Source: Bacillota bacterium
GTDB lineage: Bacteria > Bacillota > Clostridia > Peptostreptococcales > Acidaminobacteraceae
Assembly: GCA_030529225.1 (NCBI GenBank)
Contig: JAUMXH010000001.1
Span: 102,801-166,800 of the forward strand
Length of the DNA stretch: 64,000 nucleotides
Direction: 5' to 3'
The notes beneath the pieces were generated by a model that did not search any database, had not been told where the DNA came from, and worked only from the letters and a program-made list of their open reading frames with translations. Made by a program: the position numbers and the translations under genes. Below, one piece after another: positions 25,356 to 33,889 of this stretch. The number at the start of each line of letters is the position of its first letter. Position 1 is the stretch's first letter.

Positions 25356-26543
25356 TCACGCTCTTTTTTCCTTCTCTCTTTTTGCAATATTTTTAAAGCC
25401 GAGGAACCACAACGGAAGAATGATGAAAACCCAGTTGAAGATTCCAAGGTACTTATAGGCAACTTGAATCACCCACATCAATCCGAAGGTGGAAACCCCA
25501 TAGCAAACAAGCAGACAGAATACACTGATGATTGCCTTTCTGCCAAGTTGATTCTTCATGCCCTTTAATACGTACGGGTTGATTCTCTGGATCATTCCGA
25601 AAATAAAACCGACGGCCGTGGTGATGAGAGCCAGGAAGAGCAGGATAGGGTACAAAAATGAGAGGGCCGATATATTCAAATGGTTCACGATAAAGATGGT
25701 CGGGAGCTTTCTTGCTTCCTCATCGGTGTAAATGTCAGGCATTTGAGAGAAAATCAAAATACAGATACCGACCAGCATCACGACATTCAAAAAGGCGCCG
25801 AGCATCATCGCTCCCTTGGATTCCTTTTTGGATACGCCACCTTTAAAAGTTGCTACGATTCCGCCAATTGCACTGATTTGGAAGCCGGCATAGGTCAGAG
25901 CCCACATAAGGGAATTCGAAATATTCCCCGGCACCGTTTCATTTGTTCCCGAAATGCTCCACTTGGAAGCGTTAGGGTTTACATATTTAGATGAAAACGT
26001 CTCGGCGATATCAGGGGCAAATTTAATCATTCCGGCCACCAGTACTATGGATAGAATGATTAAAATGGCGGTGGTCATAATCATCGCATTCTTTCTGACC
26101 AATTTTTCCCCAAAGATGCACAATACGGTGATGATGGCAACCATGAGCACCGAGCCGAGAAGGACCGGAAGCTGGAGATACTGCTTTATCAGCAGGCCGC
26201 CGGCCGCAATGGTAGCTGCCGTCGCAGCAATGGTCGTGATAATGATACTGACGTCCATCGCCAAAGACAGAACCTTTGAGATTCCGGTCTCACCGTAAGC
26301 TTCTTTAGACCATAAATCGTATCCCCACTTGTCGGTTTGCCTGGCTGTTTCAAGACCGATATAATATGTGAATGCGATGATGGCAAAGGTGAGAATCGGC
26401 ATGAAGACGCCGAACCACCCATGATTTGAAAAATATTGAAGTTCCTGTGTGCCTGAGGCAAAGCCCGCACCACAGTGAGTAGAGAACCACACTGTGGCAA
26501 CACCGACACTGATAGATGTGAAATACTTACTGTTTTGATTCAT
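25356..26543 (-). CDS. YkvI-family membrane transporter
   Basis: A 395-residue polytopic protein with about ten to eleven hydrophobic segments, resembling the YkvI family in the APC/LeuT-like superfamily. The N-terminal STHCGAGFASGTQELQYF segment is the conserved unwound-helix region of this group. Substrate unknown; amino-acid or other small-solute transport is likely from the superfamily. The start has AAAGGAGTG eight bases upstream. A promoter with a 12-base palindrome (26646-26670) precedes it, so expression is probably regulated independently of its neighbours. Confidence 0.8.
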   Translation of the reverse strand: MNQNSKYFTSISVGVATVWFSTHCGAGFASGTQELQYFSNHGWFGVFMPILTFAIIAFTYYIGLETARQTDKWGYDLWSKEAYGETGISKVLSLAMDVSIIITTIAATAATIAAGGLLIKQYLQLPVLLGSVLMVAIITVLCIFGEKLVRKNAMIMTTAILIILSIVLVAGMIKFAPDIAETFSSKYVNPNASKWSISGTNETVPGNISNSLMWALTYAGFQISAIGGIVATFKGGVSKKESKGAMMLGAFLNVVMLVGICILIFSQMPDIYTDEEARKLPTIFIVNHLNISALSFLYPILLFLALITTAVGFIFGMIQRINPYVLKGMKNQLGRKAIISVFCLLVCYGVSTFGLMWVIQVAYKYLGIFNWVFIILPLWFLGFKNIAKREKEKRA

Positions 26544-26645
26544 AAAGTCTCACTCCTTTCCTTAAATCGCTTGCGCAAATTACAAACTGTTCCTTTCCGA
26601 GACCACAAAGCGGCCGGGAAGAAGATTGGCATGAGTTGGACTTAC

Positions 26646-26670
26646 TTACCAAGGTAAATTAAGTATAACA
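26646..26670 (-). promoter_or_regulatory. Extended -10 promoter and palindrome upstream of the YkvI-like gene
   Basis: On the minus strand TGTTATACT (26670-26662) is an extended -10 element. The perfect palindrome TTACCAAGGTAA (26646-26657) lies about where transcription would start, a typical repressor operator position. No regulator gene is adjacent. Confidence 0.5.
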
Positions 26671-26734
26671 CAAACAAAAACCTTAATAAATAATTTTTTG
26701 TCAATATCGCGAAAATTGTTATTTTTTTGTTATA

Positions 26735-27673
26735 TTACTCCGATCTCACTGTGATATCTCCCACCTTCGTTTTCAAATGAATCGGTACAATTTCTTTTTG
26801 CTTCTCCAAGCCCTTGTGAAAAGAAGAATCCACCTTGCATGTCCCGATCTTGCTCTCCGCTTCTACAAAATAGAATTTTGCATCATTTTTCAAAAAAGCG
26901 CCTTCTATTTCGCCAACGTTGCTCTCGGCATCAAAGCTTTGATTTACGGTTAGTTTGCTAAACCTTATGGATCCGACATCACTCTCTAAAACATATTCAT
27001 CCGCGACACAATCATGCAAATCCAGGTTTGAAGTTTCGGTTTTTAAATCCATTTTTCCGGCCACCTCACAACTTTTAGCGAATAGATCTCCTACATGGGA
27101 AGTGGCGCTCAAAGCGGTAAACTTTGCGTTAGAGATGCTGATATCACCGTAACTTTGGCGAAAATCAGCCTGATCAAACTCTCCGGAATCCAAAAAGGTC
27201 GAACCCGCGTCATTCTTTACGAGAAGCTGCTGATACTGTCGGTCGGGCAGGTAGAGCTTGAGGGATTCCCCCGAATCATCGATGGAGCCAAACAAGAGGA
27301 GCTGCTTGATGCCGTCTATATTTATATAATTCGGCTTTCTGAACAGTCCGCTCTCCACAATCTTTAAGGAATCCTCATCGTCTGATACCTGTACACTTGA
27401 AGGATTGGAATAGCTCAAATGAATGTTCTCATCTTCAGACTTCAGAATATGGATATCTCTATACTTCACATCTATTTCAATCGCTGTTTTATTCTTCCAC
27501 TCCAAGCTCACATCTTTTCTTCCCAAGTCCGACTCGGCAATGCGTTCCAGATCATCAATGTTTTTATATCTTAAAAACTCTCTTCCGCCCTTGGCTATCC
27601 CGATTGAAATCATAATTCCCGAAACAGCAGCGAGGGCCAAACTGATTAGAAGTAACTTATGCAGTTTTTTCAT
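26735..27673 (-). CDS. DUF4097-type beta-strand-repeat envelope protein
   Basis: A 312-residue protein with an N-terminal hydrophobic segment (residues 5-27, signal anchor). A repetitive beta-rich domain follows, in which SDVGSIR, SNVGEIEG, SKIGTCK and TKVGDITV recur, as in the DUF4097 (adhesin-like/LiaX-related) family. It probably sits on the outer face of the membrane. The family forms operons with PadR and DUF1700 proteins in many Firmicutes and is linked to envelope stress sensing; that link is family knowledge. Its start lies 17 bases inside the DUF1700 gene, with GGAGG upstream, so the two are coupled. Confidence 0.82.
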   Translation of the reverse strand: MKKLHKLLLISLALAAVSGIMISIGIAKGGREFLRYKNIDDLERIAESDLGRKDVSLEWKNKTAIEIDVKYRDIHILKSEDENIHLSYSNPSSVQVSDDEDSLKIVESGLFRKPNYINIDGIKQLLLFGSIDDSGESLKLYLPDRQYQQLLVKNDAGSTFLDSGEFDQADFRQSYGDISISNAKFTALSATSHVGDLFAKSCEVAGKMDLKTETSNLDLHDCVADEYVLESDVGSIRFSKLTVNQSFDAESNVGEIEGAFLKNDAKFYFVEAESKIGTCKVDSSFHKGLEKQKEIVPIHLKTKVGDITVRSE

Positions 27674-28295
27674 AGTGCTTCCTCCTTTTATCTCTCATTT
27701 TAGTGGATATTTTCTGAGAGAGATACAGAACCGATTGGTAAAGGTAGGCGATTAGAACCGCGAAGAGAAGGGCGGCCGAAATCCCTAAAATCCCCATCCC
27801 GATCAAGATGAGTGCCGCACTCGACGATGTGGAAAAGACCAGGACCGCAGCGACAAGCAGCTTTGCCGTCATCGCGAAGGCCGCGATACAAGCACAGGCG
27901 AGGGCGAAGAGCAGGGAAAAGATGACGATGATCGCGGAAAAGAACATCGCAAAAATTGCAATCGTAAGCGGAAGGCCGATCGGTGCGGCAAGGATGCAAA
28001 GCGCACTCAAAAGCATGATTTTTTTCAAGCTTTTGTCTTTTTTCGTTTTAGGTCCGCTTTCAAGTTCAAGGGTGTCTATGAGCTCCCTCCCGCCGAGTTC
28101 CTGATTCAAAAGGTTTGCAATCGTTTCTCCTGCCAGATTTTCCGGGCTTCCCCATTCTTTCATTAAATCGGCTTCTCCCTCTGCACCGACCTCATCAAAG
28201 CACTCTTGGAAATGGTTCATTGCGTCGTCAAAATCCTGTTTCGGCAACTTCTTTAAGTGCTTGGAAAGTTCCTTTAAATAGCTTTCTCTAGTCAT
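27657..28295 (-). CDS. DUF1700 (HAAS-type) membrane protein
   Basis: A 212-residue protein. The N-terminal domain (MTRESYLKELSKHLKKLP, then AMNHFQECFDE and WGSPENLA) is the HAAS/DUF1700 signalling domain usually paired with PadR repressors. Three to four hydrophobic segments follow from about residue 95. I chose ATG 28295, with GGGAGG eight bases upstream. It overlaps the PadR stop by eight bases, showing translational coupling. It probably transmits an envelope signal to PadR; this is inference from family context. Confidence 0.82.
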   Translation of the reverse strand: MTRESYLKELSKHLKKLPKQDFDDAMNHFQECFDEVGAEGEADLMKEWGSPENLAGETIANLLNQELGGRELIDTLELESGPKTKKDKSLKKIMLLSALCILAAPIGLPLTIAIFAMFFSAIIVIFSLLFALACACIAAFAMTAKLLVAAVLVFSTSSSAALILIGMGILGISAALLFAVLIAYLYQSVLYLSQKISTKMRDKRRKHYEKTA

Positions 28296-28608
28296 TCTTG
28301 TTTCCTCCCAGTACCAATTTGTCAATCTCGTCTCTGTAGCTAATCCAGTGCTCGGTCAGAACGTTCAGCTGACTTCTTCCGGATTCGCTAATCTTGTAAT
28401 ATTTCCGATTTCGGCCATTGTGTTCTTCGGCGTAAGTGGAAACTAAGCCGCCCAATTCCAACTTTTTCAAAATCGGATAGAGAGTCGATTCTTTAATACT
28501 TGCAATTTTTTTGATGCTCCGGCTGATCTCGTACCCATAAGAGTCTTGATCGTTAACAATGGAAAGTATAATACATTCCATCAAAAGAGCGGAAAGCGGA
28601 TAGTACAT
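28288..28608 (-). CDS. PadR family transcriptional repressor (first copy)
   Basis: A 106-residue winged-helix regulator. MYYPLSALLMECIILSIV, then DSYGYEISRSI and ESTLYPILKKLELGGLV are the PadR signature, followed by the short dimerisation helix typical of subfamily 2. It leads the PadR-DUF1700-DUF4097 operon and likely represses it by binding near 28632-28660. The start has GGGAGG upstream. A consensus promoter (28659-28687) drives it. Confidence 0.92.
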   Translation of the reverse strand: MYYPLSALLMECIILSIVNDQDSYGYEISRSIKKIASIKESTLYPILKKLELGGLVSTYAEEHNGRNRKYYKISESGRSQLNVLTEHWISYRDEIDKLVLGGNKND

Positions 28609-28631
28609 AAGTTCCTCCCTATAAAATTTTT

Positions 28632-28687
28632 CTATATGTATTTTTTTTATATATGCATATTATAAATCTATTTGGGAAGCCTGTCAA
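28632..28687 (-). promoter_or_regulatory. Consensus sigma-A promoter and AT-rich operator of the PadR-DUF1700-DUF4097 operon
   Basis: On the minus strand TTGACA (28687-28682), a 17-base spacer and TATAAT (28664-28659) are perfect matches to consensus. The region just downstream (28632-28660) contains TATATGTA and TATATGCATAT in mirrored arrangement, resembling the ATGTA/TACAT-type sites that PadR proteins bind. A perfect promoter covered by such a site implies tight repression with strong induction. Confidence 0.8.
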
Positions 28688-28780
28688 TAAAGAAACTGCT
28701 TTTTCTCTGTTTTTTCACCTTTCAGTTGGGGATGAGGACAGGAGAACGGAAATTCAAGAATGTTCGGCTTGATTTTTTGA

Positions 28781-28809
28781 TTGACAAGTATTACGGATTA
28801 TGATATATT
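28781..28809 (+). promoter_or_regulatory. Sigma-A promoter of the PadR-DUF2812 operon
   Basis: TTGACA (28781-28786), 17-base spacer, TATATT (28804-28809). Downstream AT-rich repeats around GATACAT and ATACGTAT (28820-28840) may be the PadR site. It diverges from the promoter at 28659-28687, about 94 bases away. Confidence 0.75.
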
Positions 28810-28852
28810 ACATATACCGATACATCAGAATACGTATTAGAAAGGAGAAGGT

Positions 28853-29191
28853 ATGGGAAGAACGGCAAACAGCGGAGCTCTTACAGAATCTGTCTTTTAC
28901 ATCCTACTGCTGCTTCATAAACCGGCCCACGGGTATGCCCTGATGAAAGACATAGCGGAATTGACCGGCGGGCGGGTCAATCTCGGAGCGGGTTCTCTCT
29001 ACGGAGCATTCGACACCTTGCAAAAAAAAGGTTGGATTAAGGCATTGGACGAGCATCCAAAGGATAGAAGAATTGAATATATCATCACAGACTTGGGAAA
29101 ACAGTTCTTTGAAAAAGAGCTCCTCCGTCTGGAAGAAATGCTGCAAAATGCAAAAAAAATGAAAGGGGACAGCTATGAAAACGAATGTTAA
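28853..29191 (+). CDS. PadR family transcriptional repressor (second copy)
   Basis: A 112-residue winged-helix regulator with the PadR pattern: ALTESVFYILLLLHKPAHGYALMKDIAEL, then LGAGSLYGAFDTLQKKGWI. It differs clearly from the divergent PadR at 28288-28608 and has a longer C-terminal helix. The start follows AAAGGAGAAGG. It overlaps the DUF2812 gene by 17 bases, the common PadR-DUF2812 pairing, and probably regulates this two-gene operon. Confidence 0.92.
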   Translation: MGRTANSGALTESVFYILLLLHKPAHGYALMKDIAELTGGRVNLGAGSLYGAFDTLQKKGWIKALDEHPKDRRIEYIITDLGKQFFEKELLRLEEMLQNAKKMKGDSYENEC

Positions 29192-29723
29192 AAAGAGTTT
29201 TATGGACATCAATATGGAAGAACAATGGCTGAATGAACAAGGCGATAAGGGACTCATGTTAATCGGCTATCATAACGGCGTGTATGAGTTTGAGGATGTT
29301 TCGCCGGCAAAATACCAATATAAGATTGATATCCCGAATTACACCGGGCAAAAGAAAAAAGATTACCTTCATTTTTTAGAACAAGCCGGAATTTCCGTCG
29401 TCGCGCAATATGCCGGAAGGGTGTATCTCAGAAAGAATACGGCCGACGGACCACTGGACTTGTATACCGAAAAAAAGGAGCTCACTAAGCAAATTAAGAA
29501 ACGATACTCCCATTTCTTTAGCATCGGACTATCGCAGTTCATATTGGGAATCTTTCTGTTGATTCAAACCCTTTCCCACGTACAGCAAAAAGGAGTCCCG
29601 TTTTGGATTACCGTTGTGGTTGATACAGGTTTAATCCTTTCCGGAATCATCTTCTTTATGTTGGGCATCCGAAAGCATAAAAAATACGCTTTGCCGAAAG
29701 ATGAAAGTGATATTTGGGAATAA
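29175..29723 (+). CDS. DUF2812 membrane protein
   Basis: A 182-residue protein with an N-terminal soluble DUF2812 domain (residues 1-110; FEDVSPAKYQYKID, YLHFLEQAGI and YAGRVYLRK are typical). Two C-terminal hydrophobic segments follow (about 115-135 and 145-165), then a charged tail. DUF2812 proteins are regularly encoded with PadR repressors and are thought to be membrane-associated partners in stress or drug sensing, but no biochemical function is established. The start lies within the PadR gene with AAGGGGA upstream, so the two are coupled. Confidence 0.83.
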   Translation: MKTNVKKSFMDINMEEQWLNEQGDKGLMLIGYHNGVYEFEDVSPAKYQYKIDIPNYTGQKKKDYLHFLEQAGISVVAQYAGRVYLRKNTADGPLDLYTEKKELTKQIKKRYSHFFSIGLSQFILGIFLLIQTLSHVQQKGVPFWITVVVDTGLILSGIIFFMLGIRKHKKYALPKDESDIWE

Positions 29724-29773
29724 GGTCGCTCCGCCTCGTTTCCCGAATACCATAATAAAACCGAGCAAGAATA

Positions 29774-29782
29774 TGGTATAAT
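29774..29782 (+). promoter_or_regulatory. Extended -10 promoter of the small downstream gene
   Basis: TGGTATAAT (29774-29782) is a consensus extended -10. The -35 region is weak. It lies 44 bases before the start of the 65-codon gene. Confidence 0.6.
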
Positions 29783-29825
29783 GTGAGAAAATCAAGCTAG
29801 AGAACTTTATTGTAAGGGAGTAAGA

Positions 29826-30023
29826 ATGGAAAGAAATCTTGAATATATACAGCTGTTTATGGAATTTGAATCTGACGATATGCCTATGCTTTATTTTTAT
29901 GAAGTCGATTTGAACGATAATCGCTATACTTTAAGAGCAATGGAAGTCTTTCCGAACAGGACAGTAAAGTGTTATCACGACTTTTATAAAGACGTGATAG
30001 AAGTGTGTTCCATTCCTGCATAA
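29826..30023 (+). CDS. Small uncharacterised protein, DUF6881-like
   Basis: A 65-residue soluble acidic protein with its own extended -10 promoter and a GGGAG ribosome binding site, so it is likely real. The pattern DDMPMLYFYEVDLND then YTLRAMEVFPNR resembles the small DUF6881 family, in which a short beta-sheet protein has the core D-x-P-x-x-x-Y-x-E-x-D. Function unknown. A separate promoter (30048-30056) follows, so it is probably monocistronic. Confidence 0.6.
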   Translation: MERNLEYIQLFMEFESDDMPMLYFYEVDLNDNRYTLRAMEVFPNRTVKCYHDFYKDVIEVCSIPA

Positions 30024-30047
30024 GGTGTGGAATAAATGCAAAATTTA

Positions 30048-30056
30048 TGCTATAAT
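30048..30056 (+). promoter_or_regulatory. Extended -10 promoter of the pdp-led gene string
   Basis: TGCTATAAT (30048-30056), consensus extended -10, 53 bases before ATG 30110. Confidence 0.6.
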
Positions 30057-30109
30057 TTTTGAGCTACATTTTTGCTGTGGCTGAAAAGAAAAGAATAGGA
30101 ATAGATACT

Positions 30110-31423
30110 ATGAGAATATATGACATTATCAAAAAAAAGCGGGATGCCAAGGAACTGAGCAAGGCTGAGATCAATTTTTTTATCGATGCCTTGGTAAAGG
30201 AAGAGATTGAGGACTACCAGGTTTCCGCGCTGCTTATGGCTATGTTTTTAAACGGCATGACCGACGAAGAGACGGTAAACCTGACAACGGCGATGATGCA
30301 TTCCGGCGATGTGATGGATTTGAGTTCCATCGAGGGCATCAAGGTGGACAAACATTCCACCGGAGGCGTCGGAGACACGACCAGCCTGGTTCTCGCGCCC
30401 ATTTTGGCTGCCTGCGGCGTGAAAGTTGCTAAAATGAGCGGTCGGGGTCTGGGACATACCGGAGGTACCATCGATAAATTGGAGTCGATTCCGGGATTCA
30501 ACACTTCCTTGAGTGAAGAAAGCTTTCTCCGCATTGTAAATGAGGTGGGATATGCCATCGCGGGGCAAACCAAAAACCTGGCACCGGCGGACAAAAAACT
30601 CTATGCCCTCAGAGATGTAACCGCCACGGTCGATTCCTTCGCCCTGATTGCCTCATCCATTATGAGTAAAAAACTCGCTTCCGGAACGGATGCGATTATT
30701 TTGGATGTGAAGTGCGGAGACGGGGCGTTCATGAAAAAACCGGACGATGCGAAGACGCTGACAAAGATCATGATTGACATCGGAAGATCTATGGATAAAA
30801 AAATGGCGGCTCTGATTACGGATATGAGCCAGCCGCTCGGAAAGTACATCGGAAACTCCCTCGAGGTAATTGAGGCAATCGAGGTTCTAAAGGGAGGCGG
30901 TACCAAGGAACTGAAGGAGCTTTCCTTTGAGCTTGCCGCCAATCTTCTTGTCCTCGCGAACGAAGAAAAGGGTCTTCCTATCGAGGAAGCCCGCGCCAAG
31001 GTTCTTGAAGTCGTGCAAAGCGGCGGCGCCCTTCAGAAATTTAGGGAGATGATCAGAGAGCAGGGCGGAAACCCCGATGTCTGCGACGACTACAGTCTGT
31101 TTAAACAGCCCAAGTACCGCTTTGAAGTGAAAAGCAAAAGTACAGGCTATGTAGCGAAGATACTGTGCGAAGAAATCGGTATTATCTCGCTTTTGCTGGG
31201 CGCGGGAAGAAGCTCTTACACCGACCCGATCGATATGTCGGCCGGTCTCATCCTGAACAAAAAAGTAGGGGAGAGAGTTGAGGAGGGTGAGCTTCTGGCT
31301 ACGCTGTTTACCGACAAGGAAGAAGTGATAGCCGAGTGTGTGGAGAAGCTCTATCAGTCACTTCAAATCACAACGGAAAAGACGGAGGCGCAAAGTCTGA
31401 TTTTGGCAAGAATATCAGATTAA
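30110..31423 (+). CDS. pdp: Pyrimidine-nucleoside phosphorylase
   Basis: A 437-residue homodimeric salvage enzyme that cleaves uridine, thymidine or deoxyuridine with phosphate to the base and (deoxy)ribose-1-phosphate. The family signature is present as MSGRGLGHTGGTIDKLESIPG. The phosphate-binding loop KHSTGGVGDTTS is near residue 80, and the RRxP-like C-terminal domain is intact. Start ATG 30110 gives the canonical MRIYDIIKKKRD N-terminus; a longer in-frame form runs into the promoter. It is followed 34 bases later by the lipoate ligase gene. Confidence 0.95.
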   Translation: MRIYDIIKKKRDAKELSKAEINFFIDALVKEEIEDYQVSALLMAMFLNGMTDEETVNLTTAMMHSGDVMDLSSIEGIKVDKHSTGGVGDTTSLVLAPILAACGVKVAKMSGRGLGHTGGTIDKLESIPGFNTSLSEESFLRIVNEVGYAIAGQTKNLAPADKKLYALRDVTATVDSFALIASSIMSKKLASGTDAIILDVKCGDGAFMKKPDDAKTLTKIMIDIGRSMDKKMAALITDMSQPLGKYIGNSLEVIEAIEVLKGGGTKELKELSFELAANLLVLANEEKGLPIEEARAKVLEVVQSGGALQKFREMIREQGGNPDVCDDYSLFKQPKYRFEVKSKSTGYVAKILCEEIGIISLLLGAGRSSYTDPIDMSAGLILNKKVGERVEEGELLATLFTDKEEVIAECVEKLYQSLQITTEKTEAQSLILARISD

Positions 31424-31457
31424 AAAGCACCAAAGTAAGAGAAAAAGGAAATTTTTT

Positions 31458-32453
31458 ATGAAGACGAGAATTATAGAATCCAAAAGCCACAACCCTTGGT
31501 TTAACCTGGCGGTTGAGGAATTTTTGAAAGACGATTTGGAAGATGATGAGGTCTGCCTCTACCTTTGGCAGAACGCTCACACCATTGTAATGGGAAAACA
31601 TCAAAACCCGTGGAGCGAAGTAAATGTGGAGCTCTTTGAAGCCGACCGCGGCACGCTGGCGAGAAGAACTACAGGAGGCGGCACGGTTTATCACGATTTG
31701 GGCAATATGAACTTCACCTTCGCGATGGACGATAAGTTCATGGATTTGGAAAGGCAACTCAAAGTCATCGTGCAAGCGCTTAAAAAGCTCGGGATTGACG
31801 CAGAATTTTCGGGAAGAAACGACATCCTAGCAGATGGCAGAAAGTTCTCCGGCAACGCCTTTTCGCGCGGAAAGGGAAGGTACATCCACCACGGGACCAT
31901 CATGTTTGATGTGAACATGGATGCCCTCGGTAAATACCTGAATGTTTCAGAAAAGAAGTTGGAATCAAAGGCGATTAAGTCTGTGAAATCCAGAGTGATC
32001 AACCTCAAGGAGCTGAATCCGGATCTCACGGTGCCCCTTCTTTATCAAGGTCTGGCTGAAGCCTTTGAAGAAATCTACGCTCCTGCGAGCAAAAGATATG
32101 AAATCAGTGAAGAGAGCGCACCGGAAAAAGTCAAGGAACTGACCGCGTATTACGGCTCCTGGGATTGGCTCTACGGAAAGAGTCCAAACTTCGATTATAC
32201 GATAGAAGAGCGCTTTGACTGGGGCGGCCTAACCATCAACTTCGTCTTGAAGGATGCCAAAATTGAGGAGAGCAAAATATACTCGGACGCGATGAGCACA
32301 CTCTTCATCGATAAGCTGATTCCATGCTTCACCGGCGTGGCGTTTGAAAAGAGCGCATTGAAAGACGCTTTGCAAAAGCTTTCGGACGAGAATGAAGAGT
32401 TTAACACGATGATACAGGACATCATCAGTTGGTTCGACAGGATTCAACTGTAA
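31458..32453 (+). CDS. lplA: Lipoate--protein ligase
   Basis: A 331-residue LplA/LplJ-type enzyme that attaches free lipoate, via lipoyl-AMP, to lipoyl domains such as GcvH of the glycine cleavage system or E2 subunits. The catalytic domain shows NPWFNLAVEEF, RRTTGGGTVYHDLGN with the lipoate-loop motif, and GRNDILADGRKFSGNAF with the conserved lysine. A C-terminal accessory domain (from about residue 245) is present as in full-length LplA. It is close to glyQS and could support glycine metabolism, but that link is contextual only. Confidence 0.94.
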   Translation: MKTRIIESKSHNPWFNLAVEEFLKDDLEDDEVCLYLWQNAHTIVMGKHQNPWSEVNVELFEADRGTLARRTTGGGTVYHDLGNMNFTFAMDDKFMDLERQLKVIVQALKKLGIDAEFSGRNDILADGRKFSGNAFSRGKGRYIHHGTIMFDVNMDALGKYLNVSEKKLESKAIKSVKSRVINLKELNPDLTVPLLYQGLAEAFEEIYAPASKRYEISEESAPEKVKELTAYYGSWDWLYGKSPNFDYTIEERFDWGGLTINFVLKDAKIEESKIYSDAMSTLFIDKLIPCFTGVAFEKSALKDALQKLSDENEEFNTMIQDIISWFDRIQL

Positions 32454-32485
32454 GTGAAATACAGGGATAGAACAGAGGAGGAAAT

Positions 32486-33889
32486 ATGAACAACGCTGAA
32501 AAAACCATGGAAAAAATAGTCGCCCTTGCCAAAAACAGAGGCTTTATCTTCGCAGGTTCCGAGATCTACGGCGGACTCTCAAACACTTGGGACTACGGCC
32601 CTCTCGGCGTACAGTTGAAACGAAATATAAAGGACGCTTGGTGGAAGCGATTCGTCAAAGAGAGCAAGTACAATGTGGGGATGGATGCTGCGATTCTGAT
32701 GAACCCGAATGTTTGGGTGGCCTCGGGGCACGTTGGCGGTTTCAGCGATCCTCTGATGGACTGTAAGAGCTGTAAGGCGAGATTCCGAGCGGACCATCTG
32801 ATTGAGGGCTTCCTGGAGGAGAACAACAGGCACGAGGAAATCGAAGGCTGGGATGATGCGAAGATGAAGTCCTTCATCGATGAAGAAGGCATCACTTGCC
32901 CGGACTGTGGAAAGAGAGACTTTACCGACATTCGAAAGTTCAACCTGATGTTCAAGACCTTCCAGGGCGTGACCGAGGACTCTAAGTCGGAAATTTTCTT
33001 GAGACCGGAGACCGCACAGGGAATTTTTGTCAACTTCAAGCAGACCCAGCGCAGCACGCGCAAAAAGTTGCCGTTCGGAATTTGCCAAATCGGTAAATCA
33101 TTCCGAAACGAGATTACGCCGGGCAACTTTATCTTCAGAACCAGGGAATTTGAGCAAATGGAGCTGGAATTCTTCTGCGAACCGGGCACCGAACTCGAAT
33201 GGTTCCAATATTGGAAGGAATACTGTAAAAAGTGGCTTCTGGACCTCGGCATCAAGGAAGAAAACCTACAGCTCAGAGACCACAGCCAAGAGGAATTATC
33301 GCACTATTCAAACGCGACGACCGACTTTGAGTTCCTATACCCGTTCGGATGGGGAGAATTGTGGGGCGTGGCTTCCAGAACCGACTTTGATCTGAACGCC
33401 CATCAGGAACACAGTAAAAAGGACCTTACTTACCAGGATCCGCACACCAACGAAAAGTACATCCCGTATGTCATCGAGCCGTCACTCGGCGTGGAGCGAT
33501 TGCTTCTTGCACTCTTGGTAGATGCCTACGATGAGGAGATTGTGAGCGAAGAGGGCAAGGAAGATGTGAGAATCGTGCTTCGACTGCACCCTGCCTTGGC
33601 GCCTTACCAAGTTGCCGTCTTCCCGCTCAGCAAAAAATTGTCGGAGCCGGCTTACCAACTATACGAAGATTTGCTGAAAGACTTCGACGTGGATTACGAC
33701 GAGGCGGGTTCGATCGGAAAACGCTACCGAAGACACGATGAAATCGGCACTCCGTTCTGCGTCACCTTTGACTTCGACTCGCTCGAAGACAAGATGGTAA
33801 CCGTGAGGAACAGAGATACCATGGAGCAGGAGAGAGTCTTGATTTCAGAGCTTCCTGAATTGATTAGAAAGGCATGTAGAATTGGATAA
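32486..33889 (+). CDS. glyQS: Glycyl-tRNA synthetase (single-chain, alpha2 type)
   Basis: A 467-residue class II synthetase of the eukaryote/archaea-like dimeric type, used by many Firmicutes in place of GlyQ+GlyS. Features are [19 protein letters not shown] at the N-terminus, a zinc-binding insert with CKSCKARF and CPDCGKRDF cysteine pairs, motif 2 [26 protein letters not shown], and motif 3 [16 protein letters not shown]. The C-terminal anticodon domain follows. The start has GAGGAGG. It overlaps the following cysteine desulfurase gene by eight bases. Confidence 0.97.
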   Translation: MNNAEKTMEKIVALAKNRGFIFAGSEIYGGLSNTWDYGPLGVQLKRNIKDAWWKRFVKESKYNVGMDAAILMNPNVWVASGHVGGFSDPLMDCKSCKARFRADHLIEGFLEENNRHEEIEGWDDAKMKSFIDEEGITCPDCGKRDFTDIRKFNLMFKTFQGVTEDSKSEIFLRPETAQGIFVNFKQTQRSTRKKLPFGICQIGKSFRNEITPGNFIFRTREFEQMELEFFCEPGTELEWFQYWKEYCKKWLLDLGIKEENLQLRDHSQEELSHYSNATTDFEFLYPFGWGELWGVASRTDFDLNAHQEHSKKDLTYQDPHTNEKYIPYVIEPSLGVERLLLALLVDAYDEEIVSEEGKEDVRIVLRLHPALAPYQVAVFPLSKKLSEPAYQLYEDLLKDFDVDYDEAGSIGKRYRRHDEIGTPFCVTFDFDSLEDKMVTVRNRDTMEQERVLISELPELIRKACRIG

